In this document: positions 1 through 7,323 of the stretch, one piece after another
Numbering within the stretch: position 1 is the first letter of the stretch
Layout of the letters: each line of letters opens with the position of its first letter
Assembly: GCA_031264205.1 (NCBI GenBank)
Contig: JAISEH010000029.1
Location: forward strand, 1 to 8,501
Length of the DNA stretch: 8,501 nucleotides
Direction of reading: 5' to 3'
Source of the DNA: Candidatus Margulisiibacteriota bacterium
GTDB lineage: Bacteria > Margulisbacteria > Termititenacia > Termititenacales > Termititenacaceae
Notes under the pieces: model-generated
Told to the model about the DNA's origin: nothing
Seen by the model: the letters and a program-made list of their open reading frames with translations, nothing else
Database searches by the model: none
Translations under genes and position numbers: made by a program

Positions 1-3000
1 CATTGGTATTAAAACCATAGGCCGCGCGATAATTCTGATAAGTCGTGCTGCGAAAACGCTCCATAGTCGCATCGTCGTAAGTGCCGGCCAGCGTGTCTTG
101 CTGCTCGAGGCGCGAGTACACGGTCAGTCTGTCCAGAGGCTTGGAATTAAGAATAATATTTTTGGCTTCGGTGCCGCGCGGATAATTCGCCGGCGCATTG
201 CCTACCGGATCGTATTTGGAATCCACAGTGACATAGCCGGCGGAAATATCCGTATCGCCCAGCCGCAGGCGCAGGTCGATTTTGGCGGCTTTGGCTTTTT
301 CGTCAAACTGCTCCTGCTCGCCAACTCCGTTGCTGTAATAACTAAAATCCACCCGCACAATATCGGCCGACGACAAAGCCATGCCGGAATGAAAACGCAA
401 AAGTCCGCCGTTGTAAGCCAGCGTGTAACTGTCGTTTTTGGTTTGCAGACGGTCGTTGATATAAACTTTTTCGCTGTCTTCGACGATCTCCAAATTACTC
501 AGGCTGTTGTAGGCTGGATTTTTACTTTTCAATAAATTCAAAATATTGATCTCTTGTCCGGCGTAATTGGAGCCGTTGGCCGTAACTGATTCCTGTGCGG
601 AGGCGCGCTGATAGCGTTTGCGGCTTTCGTTGTACTCCACATCGGCGCGCAGCCAGTCTGTCGGCGAGTAGGCAAATTTGGTGCCGTAAGTCTGATGCAA
701 AACATCACCCGGGTCGGTGCTCTCTGCGTTGGAAATCTTGTAAGTCAGGCGGAAATCATCGTCCCGACCGAAGCCATAGTGCGTATAATAATCGGTATAA
801 GCATTGCCAGTAATAAACGTAATAATACCGCGCTGCCAAACTTCCGGATTTTCCGAAACAATCGCGTCGCCGTTGCTGGCATGTCCCGGCCTTAAATCGC
901 TTGCCCGACCCATAATATAATCGCGGTTCTGCACCAGAGGAATATAAAAAGGATCATTTTTGCGCCGCACTTCCAAAATAACCGAGCCGTAAACGATCGG
1001 CTTGGCAAAAGAAGTTATCTCATCAAGGACTATTTCATTGAGCCCAAGGTTATTGCGAAAATAAACTTGCGGCGCCTGCGAAGCCTGGCCTTGATCGAAA
1101 GAAACTTTAATGTGATTAGCCGTGTAATTGCCAGAAATAACCAGCCTGCCGTTGTACTCAGATTTGGCAAGTATATCGACTTTGACGCCGTCTACTTGCA
1201 CTTCGCCGAACTTGGCGATCGGCAAATATTTGACGGAAATAGTAATTAACGTGAGTCCCGCGCCATTATTGGTCACGCTGAGGTCACCGCCGGAAACAGT
1301 GTGTGACTCCAGACCCTCGCCTTCCGCGGATTTGGCCTGCTCCTGCACGTAATAACTGCTGATCGTAAACTGTTCTTTTTTCTGCAGCTCGGCCGGCATC
1401 AATGAATCAAAATAACGGTAATTGACCTGGATGGCGTCGACCGAATTGATGCGCCGCGGAAAACTGAGCGAGCCGGTGCGCGGATCCAGAGTGTAGTCCA
1501 CACCCTCGATCATATTGAGATTATTGACCATGAGCGCCGTGCTGCCCGGCACCAGCAGGCCGTGCGCCAAAGCGTACGGCCCCTGCGAGTCACGGCCTTT
1601 GATGATCTCCTGCGCCGCGCGGGTCTGATTGTACACATACTCGACTTGCAAAGCATAAGTGTCCGCCGGCAGCGGCCGCAAAAAAGTCAGCAAACCAGTC
1701 GCGTAATTTAATTTATAATCCTGATTGGCGATCAGCCGCTCGCCTTCAAAATAAACTTTTTCCGTAAAAGAGATTACCGGAAAATCCGCCAGCTGGATTT
1801 TTTCCAAAACTCCGGTCTCGACCGCCGCGTAGTCCACCGCAAAAGGCACCTTGCGCGCCGTTTCGTTTGTGGCGCCGTGATTGAAGATCAGATAAAAATT
1901 TTTCAGGCCGGCCGTTTCCTCGAGCAAGCGGCGGTCCAAAACAAATTGCCCGTCGGCGAGCCGCAATTCCTGCGCGTCATTTTGAAAATTAATCAATATT
2001 TTTTCGTGCGAGCCGTCAGACGTGCGGAAAATAAAATGCAGCGTTTCATTTTGCGCAAATTTATCGCGCGTAAAATCAACTGTGCCTTCCGGCAAAAGGA
2101 CTTGATAACCGGCGGACACGCGGTCAATACAAAGCTCCGGTTTTTCCAAAAAAAACCGGTACTGCTGCCGCAAAGTATAGTCCGCAAATTCATAATCCAC
2201 CGCCGCTTCCTGCTCGCCCTGCGCCAGCGGCAGAGTCAAAGCCCAAGCGCCGTCCTCCGCCGCCTGCAGAGGAATGCGCTCCTCAAGATAGCGCAAATAA
2301 ACCGCCTGCTCCGCGCCGCGCTGCACCGCGATATTTAATTCGCCGTCCCGATAGGTAAAACTCGTCGCCGCGCGCAAAGCGTCCGGCGGCGCGGCCACCG
2401 GCTCATTGAGCGCCGGCTCGTATTGATACACCGCGTCCGCCGTGATAATGGTCGGCTCGGAGCCGCGGTAAGCTTTGTAGCGGTGCTGCACGCCGCTCAA
2501 ACGGATCTTGGAAGAGATCGGCAAAAAATCTTCGATCGGGTCTAAATACTCGTAATAACCCTCGATCTTGTCCAGCACGGAAAGGATTTTGTCAAAAACA
2601 ACCACGCCGTCAAAATAATCCACGCGGTAATCATTTTCCGAAAGTTCATTGCCGTTGAGACGGATTTTGAGCGTGCCTTCCACGATATTGGTCTGGCCGA
2701 GGCTGTACTCGCGTTTGCCCGAACCCTGAAAAGAAAACTCGCGCTCATGCGAACGCTCCTCGCCGTAAATCGCCTCCAGCTCAAAATCTCGGTCCAGATA
2801 ATCGGCGTGCAGGCCGTCGATGCCTTTGCCCAGCGCGAACATATCGCCGTTGACCAGAGCGGCGTCGTATTTGCCGAAATATACCGAAAATTTATCGTAC
2901 TCGACATAAATATCCGTTTCCTGCGGCAGGTCGGGGTCCTGAGTGATCTTGTAACGCACGTAAAGTTTTTCGTTGATCTGGCCTTCGAGATCGATCAAGC

Positions 3001-3247
3001 GGCGGTGACGCAAGCCGTCATACACTTTGACCGAAGCTGGCAAACCTAAATATTCGGTGGTGTTTTGATATTTTTGCGGATCGCCGGATTGCTCCAAAGT
3101 ATTGAATTCCAATTCTTCGTAGCCGGAAATATCCACCTGCGGATAAGCGCGGCCGGGCTGAAAAGCGGACTTGCCGCGTTTCATCGGGTCTTTGGCCGCC
3201 GCCGGCAACAGCAGTAAGATCAGCAAAATTGTCCAAAACTTTTTCAC
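1..3247 (-). CDS. Large exported beta-rich envelope protein with SprA-like repeats (C-terminus beyond window)
   Basis: An uninterrupted minus-strand frame runs from a GTG at 3245-3247 through the left edge, giving about 1,080 residues with no stop. The start is supported by a GGGAG ribosome site 5 bases upstream and by a signal peptide: MKK, a hydrophobic run at residues 4-14, then AAA before K18. No catalytic motif or further membrane helix was seen. The mature part alternates polar and aromatic/hydrophobic residues as in beta-sheet proteins. About five copies of a loose motif recur (near residues 193-233, 496-538, 569-612, 754-836, 926-970): a short strand, an NG/EG/ND turn, a DY or SY, then G-x-(L/V/I)-x-F, and a closing strand ending in a Y-rich segment. 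The same pattern is known to me from SprA-type outer-membrane translocon proteins and other giant surface proteins. A role in the outer membrane, in secretion or as a surface fibre is inference. It overlaps the hemW stop by 4 bases. Confidence 0.85.
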   Translation of the reverse strand, partial: MKKFWTILLILLLLPAAAKDPMKRGKSAFQPGRAYPQVDISGYEELEFNTLEQSGDPQKYQNTTEYLGLPASVKVYDGLRHRRLIDLEGQINEKLYVRYKITQDPDLPQETDIYVEYDKFSVYFGKYDAALVNGDMFALGKGIDGLHADYLDRDFELEAIYGEERSHEREFSFQGSGKREYSLGQTNIVEGTLKIRLNGNELSENDYRVDYFDGVVVFDKILSVLDKIEGYYEYLDPIEDFLPISSKIRLSGVQHRYKAYRGSEPTIITADAVYQYEPALNEPVAAPPDALRAATSFTYRDGELNIAVQRGAEQAVYLRYLEERIPLQAAEDGAWALTLPLAQGEQEAAVDYEFADYTLRQQYRFFLEKPELCIDRVSAGYQVLLPEGTVDFTRDKFAQNETLHFIFRTSDGSHEKILINFQNDAQELRLADGQFVLDRRLLEETAGLKNFYLIFNHGATNETARKVPFAVDYAAVETGVLEKIQLADFPVISFTEKVYFEGERLIANQDYKLNYATGLLTFLRPLPADTYALQVEYVYNQTRAAQEIIKGRDSQGPYALAHGLLVPGSTALMVNNLNMIEGVDYTLDPRTGSLSFPRRINSVDAIQVNYRYFDSLMPAELQKKEQFTISSYYVQEQAKSAEGEGLESHTVSGGDLSVTNNGAGLTLITISVKYLPIAKFGEVQVDGVKVDILAKSEYNGRLVISGNYTANHIKVSFDQGQASQAPQVYFRNNLGLNEIVLDEITSFAKPIVYGSVILEVRRKNDPFYIPLVQNRDYIMGRASDLRPGHASNGDAIVSENPEVWQRGIITFITGNAYTDYYTHYGFGRDDDFRLTYKISNAESTDPGDVLHQTYGTKFAYSPTDWLRADVEYNESRKRYQRASAQESVTANGSNYAGQEINILNLLKSKNPAYNSLSNLEIVEDSEKVYINDRLQTKNDSYTLAYNGGLLRFHSGMALSSADIVRVDFSYYSNGVGEQEQFDEKAKAAKIDLRLRLGDTDISAGYVTVDSKYDPVGNAPANYPRGTEAKNIILNSKPLDRLTVYSRLEQQDTLAGTYDDATMERFRSTTYQNYRAAYGFNTN

Positions 3248-4335
3248 ATTAACTCCCGCAGTATTTGATTTAAAATTAGGCGGCCGCGGTTGGTCGCGCA
3301 CAAATTATTATTCTGCCAGGCCAGCAATTCCTCGGAGATCAATTTCTGCGCGATGGCTTTTTGGCGCGCGTCGAGATAAGCCGCGGGAATGCCGCTGTTT
3401 TTGCGCAAGCCCATCATTATTTTATTAAAACCATCTTCTGTTTCTGTGACGCGGATACATTTTCCCGCGGAATATTCCGCTAAATCACTTGTGTTCGCGT
3501 AACGCCGCTGATTTGCTTTGTCATAACTATGCGCGGCCAGACCCACACCGAGATACGGCTCGTCCGACCAGTAAGCCAGATTGTGTTTGGACTCATAACC
3601 GGCCTGCGCGTAATTGGAAATCTCATACTGCGCGTAGCCATTGTCCTCTAAAATTTTTTTCGTCTGCAAATACATTTCGGCCCCCAATTCATTTTGCGCG
3701 ATCTGCTCTGTAGCCAGCGGCGTGTCGTGTTCCACAGTCAGTTCGTAGCAGGAAATATGCCGCGGCTGAAAATCCAGCGCCGTCCGCAAATCCGCCGCGC
3801 TTTGTTCCAGAGTCTGCCCGGGCAAATTGCTCAGCAGATCCACGCTGACATTGTCGAAAATTTCCCGCGCGCCCCGCAAAGCCTCGGCCGCTTTTTCCCG
3901 CGAATGCACCCGTCCCAAATACCGCAAATATTCCGGCCGGAAAGACTGCACGCCCAGAGAAATCCGGTTCACGCCCAGCGCCTGATAGGCCGCAAATTTT
4001 TCTCTCGCGTAAGTTTCCGGATTAGCTTCCAGCGTAAATTCCGCGTCGTCCGCCACCGCAAAAACTTTTTTCACGCTTGCGATTATCCGGGCCAGTTGCC
4101 CGGCGGACAGCAAACTCGGCGTCCCCCCTCCGACATATATTGTCGATATTATATTATTATTATATTTATACCCATTATTCTTCGAAAAATACCCACCAAT
4201 TTCACAACATAAGGCGTCGATGTAAGATTCGGGGACAGAATCTCTTTGATTTTCTAAATTCACGGGAAAGCTCACGAAATTACAGTAACGGCATTTTTGC
4301 AGGCAAAAAGGAATATGAATATATAAAGCCAGCAA
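3244..4335 (-). CDS. hemW: HemW-type radical SAM protein (heme chaperone, formerly annotated as coproporphyrinogen oxidase-like)
   Basis: This 363-residue protein has the family's usual length and order. The N-terminal LYIHIPFC leads into the radical SAM cluster motif C11-x3-C15-x2-C18. It is followed by GGGTPS (69-74), a conserved GVQSF region (128-132), HNLAYW (251-256), GVGLAAHSY (263-271) and a C-terminal HemN_C-like domain ending near GRLILNQILREL. HemW proteins bind a 4Fe-4S cluster and SAM and are thought to deliver heme to respiratory proteins; they are not genuine coproporphyrinogen dehydrogenases. The CxxxCxxC spacing without the extra downstream cysteine of HemN favours HemW. The start is a TTG at 4333-4335 with an AAGGGGAG site 4 bases upstream; an upstream ATG in the region is closed off by a stop. 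The large envelope-protein gene overlaps its 3' end by 4 bases. Residues about 25-66 are encoded by unusually AT-rich DNA and include an Asn-rich stretch. Confidence 0.93.
   Translation of the reverse strand: MLALYIHIPFCLQKCRYCNFVSFPVNLENQRDSVPESYIDALCCEIGGYFSKNNGYKYNNNIISTIYVGGGTPSLLSAGQLARIIASVKKVFAVADDAEFTLEANPETYAREKFAAYQALGVNRISLGVQSFRPEYLRYLGRVHSREKAAEALRGAREIFDNVSVDLLSNLPGQTLEQSAADLRTALDFQPRHISCYELTVEHDTPLATEQIAQNELGAEMYLQTKKILEDNGYAQYEISNYAQAGYESKHNLAYWSDEPYLGVGLAAHSYDKANQRRYANTSDLAEYSAGKCIRVTETEDGFNKIMMGLRKNSGIPAAYLDARQKAIAQKLISEELLAWQNNNLCATNRGRLILNQILRELM
3253..3257 (-). promoter_or_regulatory. Shine-Dalgarno site for the GTG start of the large envelope protein
   Basis: GGGAG on the minus strand lies inside the last hemW codons, 5 bases before the GTG at 3245-3247. 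The GTG and the hemW TGA share the bases GTGA, the classic arrangement for translational coupling. Confidence 0.55.
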
Positions 4336-4339
4336 AATT

Positions 4340-4347
4340 CTCCCCTT
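4340..4347 (-). promoter_or_regulatory. Shine-Dalgarno site deciding the TTG start of hemW
   Basis: AAGGGGAG on the minus strand lies 4 bases before the TTG at 4333-4335. No in-frame ATG gives the complete IHIPFC region, so this purine tract is the main evidence for a TTG start. Confidence 0.6.
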
Positions 4348-4403
4348 AATTTATTTTACCATGCAAGAAATGCTCTGCAAACAACGATAAGTGATATATA
4401 AAC

Positions 4404-4412
4404 AGGGGGTGA
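4404..4412 (+). promoter_or_regulatory. Strong Shine-Dalgarno site of the 49-residue gene
   Basis: AGGGGGTGA closely matches the anti-Shine-Dalgarno complement and ends 4 bases before the ATG at 4417. It is the best single piece of evidence that the small ORF is translated. Confidence 0.65.
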
Positions 4413-4416
4413 AGTT

Positions 4417-4566
4417 ATGGCAAATGTAAATCAGGTTACTTCCGGGAATCAAGTTTTAATGGAATCCGCAGTAGACAGCACTTTCAACAAAATGAAAAGC
4501 AAACTGGGGCTTTCCTTTAACACTTTGAGCCAAATTATGAACGATAATTTGAGCAGAAAGGCCTAA
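4417..4566 (+). CDS. 49-residue orphan small protein, function unknown
   Basis: ATG at 4417 to TAA at 4564-4566 encodes a 49-residue protein beginning MANVNQVTSG and ending NDNLSRKA. A very strong ribosome site, AGGGGGTGA (4404-4412), sits 4 bases upstream, and the ORF fills otherwise unexplained DNA between hemW and the slipin gene. It has no cysteine, signal peptide or transmembrane segment. From about residue 14 onward the spacing of Val, Phe, Met, Leu and Ile suggests an amphipathic helix broken by GLSF. It is the only plus-strand gene in the window, divergent from hemW and convergent with the slipin gene, with only 4 bases between the two stops. I do not recognise the family. The good ribosome site and codon-like composition make a real gene likely; a regulatory or small structural protein are both open. 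Confidence 0.62.
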   Translation: MANVNQVTSGNQVLMESAVDSTFNKMKSKLGLSFNTLSQIMNDNLSRKA

Positions 4567-4570
4567 GTTT

Positions 4571-5344
4571 TTACATTTTCTTTTTGCCGAAGCTTTCCGT
4601 CAGGCTGGCGATGCCTTCCAGCGCGCGCAAAGCTTCGACCGGCAGGGCAAAAATCACCGTGTTGGACTGGTCGGAGCTTAAATCATTGAGCGTGGCCAGT
4701 GTGCGCAAATGCAGCGCGCCCGGCGTGGCGCCCATGAGCGAAGCGGCTTTGGCCAGATTTTCCGAAGCCTCGACCTCGCCGGCGGCTTTGGTGATGACCG
4801 CGCGTTTTTCACGCTCGGCCTCCGCGACTTTGGCGATGACGCGTTTCATTTCCTCGGACAAAGCAATATCTTTCAGCTCGACATTTTCGACCTTGATGCC
4901 CCACGGATCGGTCAGCTTGTCGATGATCGAACAAATTTCTCCGGAAACTTTTTCACGATCGGTCAGGAGTTCGTCCAGCGTCACCGAGCCGACAGTGTTG
5001 CGCATCGTGGTCTGCGCCAACTGGCTCACCGCGTAATAAAAATTCTCGACCTCGATAATCGCCTTGCCCGCGTCGAAAACTTTGTAATAAATCACGGCGT
5101 TGATCTTGATCGAAACATTGTCGCGCGTGATCGCGTCTTGCGGCGGCACATCGACGGCTTTGGTGCGAATGTCCACTTTGTCAAAAGACTGGATCACCGG
5201 CAGCACCAAACGCCAGCCTGGCTCCAGGATTTTCGTAAACCGGCCAAAAGAAAAAAGCAGGCCGCGCTCGTATTGATTGATCTGCTTGATCGAAATCAAA
5301 ACGATCGCCACCACAACGATCAAAATAAAAATGAGAAATTGCAT
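4571..5344 (-). CDS. Slipin (stomatin/prohibitin-like SPFH-domain membrane protein)
   Basis: The 257-residue protein has the bacterial slipin plan. There is one N-terminal hydrophobic membrane segment (about residues 2-19), then YERGLLFSFGRF and EPGWRLVLP (41-49), then the SPFH domain containing DVPPQDAITRDNV (65-77) and the conserved region around TTMRNTVGSVTLDELLTDRE (112-131). An Ala/Glu/Lys-rich helical segment (about 168-200) resembles the coiled coil through which these proteins oligomerise. Slipins form large ring- or cage-like assemblies at the inner membrane and are linked to membrane microdomains and proteolytic quality control. They are often paired with an NfeD gene, but none is adjacent here. 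The ATG at 5342-5344 has AAGGAG 6 bases upstream. A perfect TATAAT lies in the 98-base gap to lepA, so it may have its own promoter. Confidence 0.92.
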   Translation of the reverse strand: MQFLIFILIVVVAIVLISIKQINQYERGLLFSFGRFTKILEPGWRLVLPVIQSFDKVDIRTKAVDVPPQDAITRDNVSIKINAVIYYKVFDAGKAIIEVENFYYAVSQLAQTTMRNTVGSVTLDELLTDREKVSGEICSIIDKLTDPWGIKVENVELKDIALSEEMKRVIAKVAEAEREKRAVITKAAGEVEASENLAKAASLMGATPGALHLRTLATLNDLSSDQSNTVIFALPVEALRALEGIASLTESFGKKKM

Positions 5345-5350
5345 AAAAAT

Positions 5351-5356
5351 CTCCTT
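5351..5356 (-). promoter_or_regulatory. Shine-Dalgarno site of the slipin gene
   Basis: AAGGAG on the minus strand lies 6 bases before the ATG. It fixes the start so that the N-terminal membrane segment begins at residue 2. Confidence 0.6.
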
Positions 5357-5397
5357 TGCTGAATTGGTGCAGGGATTATAACTTAAAATGGGAGGAT

Positions 5398-5403
5398 ATT
5401 ATA
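5398..5403 (-). promoter_or_regulatory. Possible -10 box for the slipin gene
   Basis: A perfect TATAAT on the minus strand lies about 54 bases before the slipin start, in an AT-rich gap after lepA. A second TATAAT lies at 5375-5380. Neither has a convincing -35 box at 16-18 bases, so the assignment rests on the -10 match alone and on the gap being long enough for a promoter. Confidence 0.35.
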
Positions 5404-5442
5404 GTGATTTTTTCGCTTATTTTTTTCCAAAATCATTTGGAA

Positions 5443-7239
5443 TCATTCCTCAATCTTCAGCATCGCCAAAAAAGCTTCCTGCGGGATGTCCACGGAGCCG
5501 ACGGATTTCAGGCGTTTTTTGCCTTCTTTTTGTTTTTCGAGAAGTTTGCGTTTGCGTGTCACATCGCCGCCGTAGCATTTGGCCGTGACGTCCTTGCGGT
5601 TGGCACGGATCGTCTCGCGGGCGATAACTTTGCCGCCGATCGCCGCCTGTATGGGTATCTCGAACATGTGCCGGGGGATCAGCTCCTTGAGTTTTTCGCA
5701 GAGCTTGCGGCCGCGGGACTCCGCCGTGGAGCGGTGAATGATGACCGCCAGCGCATCCACCGGCTCGCTGTTGAGCAAAATATCCAGCTTGATCATGTCC
5801 GCTTCGTGGAAGCCTATAAATTCATAGTCAAAAGAAGCATAGCCCTGCGAGACAGATTTTAATTTATTGAAAAAATCGGTGACGATCTCAATGAGCGGCA
5901 ATTCGTAATTCAGGCGCACGCGCGTTTTGTCCAGATACTCCATGTCGCGGAAAATGCCTCGGCGTTTCTGGCACAACTCCATGATCGCGCCGGTGTAAGT
6001 ATTGGGCGTGATGATCACCGCTTTGACCAGCGGCTCACGAATGGCTTCGATGCTGGAGGCTGACGGCAGTTTGGCCGGCGAATCGATCAGCATGATTTCC
6101 TGATCGGTCTTTACCACCTCCACCTCGACGGACGGCGTGGTCGCCAGCAGATTGAGATTGTATTCGCGCTCCAGCCGCTCCTGTACGATCTCCATATGCA
6201 GCAAACCCAAAAACCCGCAGCGAAAACCAAAACCCAACGCGGTGGAAGTTTCCGGTTCGTATTGCAGCGCCGCATCATTGAGTTTCATCTTGCCCAGCGC
6301 CTCGCGCAAATCCTCAAACTGTTCGCCGTCCACCGGAAACAGTCCGCAAAAAACCATAGACTTGGCCGGTTTGTAGCCAGGCAACGGCGCGACGGCCGGC
6401 GCGGCGGCGTCGGTAATCGTATCTCCGACAGTCGCGTCCTCGATAGCCTTGATATTGGCAATGACATAGCCCACTTCACCTGTCGATAGTTCGTCCACTG
6501 GTTTGGGCGCCGGAGTTTTGACACCCAGCTCCAAAATTTCATGTTCCTTGCCGGTCTGCATCGTGCGCATTATCATGCCTTTGCGGATCACGCCCTCTTT
6601 GACGCGGATCTGCGCGACCACGCCGCGGTATTCGTCAAAATAAGAGTCAAAGATCAACGCCTGCAAAGGTTGATTATTGTTCTGCGGACAGGGAATACGC
6701 CGCACTATCGCTTCCAAAATTTCCTGTATGCCGATGCCTTCTTTGGCCGAAGCCAAAATGCACTCATCTGGATCAATGCCCAGCACATCCAGCAATTCTT
6801 CCTGTGCCATATTTACATCGGCGGCGGGCAGATCGATCTTGTTGATCACCGGAATTATTTTCAAGCCCAGCTCGCGCGCCAGACCGACATTGGCCAGTGT
6901 CTGCGCCTCGATGCCTTGCGAAGCGTCCACGACCAGCAGCGCGCCCTCGCAGGCGGCCAGCGAACGCGAGACCTCATAGCTGAAATCCACGTGGCCGGGC
7001 GTGTCGATGAGATTCAGCTCATAAGTCCGACCGTCCTGCGCCGCGTAGCTCAAACGTGCGTTATTGAGCTTGATCGTAATGCCGCGCTCGCGCTCAATGT
7101 CCATGGAATCCAAAAGTTGGGCGCGCATTTCCCGCGCGGACACCGCGCCAGTCAGTTCCAGCAGGCGATCGGCCAGCGTGGATTTGCCGTGATCGATATG
7201 CGCGATGATCGAGAAATTGCGGATGAGGTCTATCTGCAT
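5443..7239 (-). CDS. lepA: Elongation factor 4 (LepA), ribosome-associated translational GTPase
   Basis: The 598-residue protein matches the usual LepA length almost exactly. GTPase motifs are all present: P-loop AHIDHGKST (13-21), the switch I region around DIERERGITIK (48-57), DTPGH (79-83) and NKID (133-136). The middle contains the EF-G-like domains, with GFGFRCGFLGLLHMEIVQER as a clear landmark. The C-terminal LepA-specific domain is intact, with KVIARETIRANRKDVTAKC, YGGDVTRKRKLLEKQKEGKK and the final IPQEAF. LepA acts on the ribosome in the cytoplasm and affects initiation and elongation under some conditions. The ATG at 7237-7239 is forced by an in-frame TAA just upstream. No clear Shine-Dalgarno site precedes it, which is unusual beside its neighbours. 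The upstream gap of 84 bases carries a 10-base direct repeat and a weak possible promoter. Confidence 0.98.
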   Translation of the reverse strand: MQIDLIRNFSIIAHIDHGKSTLADRLLELTGAVSAREMRAQLLDSMDIERERGITIKLNNARLSYAAQDGRTYELNLIDTPGHVDFSYEVSRSLAACEGALLVVDASQGIEAQTLANVGLARELGLKIIPVINKIDLPAADVNMAQEELLDVLGIDPDECILASAKEGIGIQEILEAIVRRIPCPQNNNQPLQALIFDSYFDEYRGVVAQIRVKEGVIRKGMIMRTMQTGKEHEILELGVKTPAPKPVDELSTGEVGYVIANIKAIEDATVGDTITDAAAPAVAPLPGYKPAKSMVFCGLFPVDGEQFEDLREALGKMKLNDAALQYEPETSTALGFGFRCGFLGLLHMEIVQERLEREYNLNLLATTPSVEVEVVKTDQEIMLIDSPAKLPSASSIEAIREPLVKAVIITPNTYTGAIMELCQKRRGIFRDMEYLDKTRVRLNYELPLIEIVTDFFNKLKSVSQGYASFDYEFIGFHEADMIKLDILLNSEPVDALAVIIHRSTAESRGRKLCEKLKELIPRHMFEIPIQAAIGGKVIARETIRANRKDVTAKCYGGDVTRKRKLLEKQKEGKKRLKSVGSVDIPQEAFLAMLKIEE

Positions 7240-7284
7240 ACAGCGGAAATCTTAACATTTTGTCCGGTGTTATCACAGCGGAAA
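7240..7284 (-). repeat. Two copies of a 10-base direct repeat ahead of lepA
   Basis: TTTCCGCTGT (minus strand) occurs at 7240-7249, touching the lepA ATG, and again at 7275-7284, exactly 35 bases apart. The proximal copy occupies the place where a ribosome site would be expected. It could be an operator or chance; nothing else in the gap distinguishes these. Confidence 0.45.
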
Positions 7285-7299
7285 AATCATGCCTGCCAA
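7269..7299 (-). promoter_or_regulatory. Weak possible lepA promoter
   Basis: On the minus strand TTGGCA (7294-7299) is followed after 19 bases by GATAAC (7269-7274), preceded by TG two positions upstream as in an extended -10. The spacing is long and the -10 matches only four of six positions. It would give a leader of about 20-25 bases. Confidence 0.2.
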
Positions 7300-7323
7300 A
7301 TAACTTCGTGAGTGTTAATTCTA

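Noticed and set aside
1877..2338. Plus-strand open frame inside the large envelope-protein gene
   Set aside because: It lies opposite an uninterrupted minus-strand frame with a signal peptide and repeats; the translation has no recognisable feature.
2542..2907. Minus-strand 121-codon frame within the envelope-protein region
   Set aside because: It is out of frame with the continuous long reading frame that covers the same bases and extends far on both sides.
4353..4380. TTGCAG and TAAAAT with 16-base spacing and an extended -10 TG, considered as a hemW promoter
   Set aside because: The transcription start would fall inside the hemW ribosome site, leaving a leader too short for it to work, and the -35 box matches only three of six bases.
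4383..4402. CGATAA and TATATAAA upstream of the 49-residue gene, considered as sigma-28 or sigma-70 -10 boxes
   Set aside because: No matching -35 element lies at the required distance, and the TATAAA is too close to the ribosome site.
4709..5362. Long plus-strand open frame opposite the slipin gene
   Set aside because: It is the antisense of a clearly conserved SPFH gene, has a low-complexity translation rich in Asp, His and Arg, and has no ribosome site.
5425..5442. 7-bp inverted repeat just after lepA, considered as a terminator
   Set aside because: On the minus strand the stem is followed by an A-run, not a U-run, and the stem is AT-rich and weak.
7094..7276. 60-codon minus-strand frame starting at a GTG upstream of lepA
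   Set aside because: It overlaps the lepA start in another frame and has no ribosome site or motif.
6541..7311. Long plus-strand open frame opposite lepA
   Set aside because: It mirrors the LepA GTPase domain in GC-rich DNA and shows no family motif.
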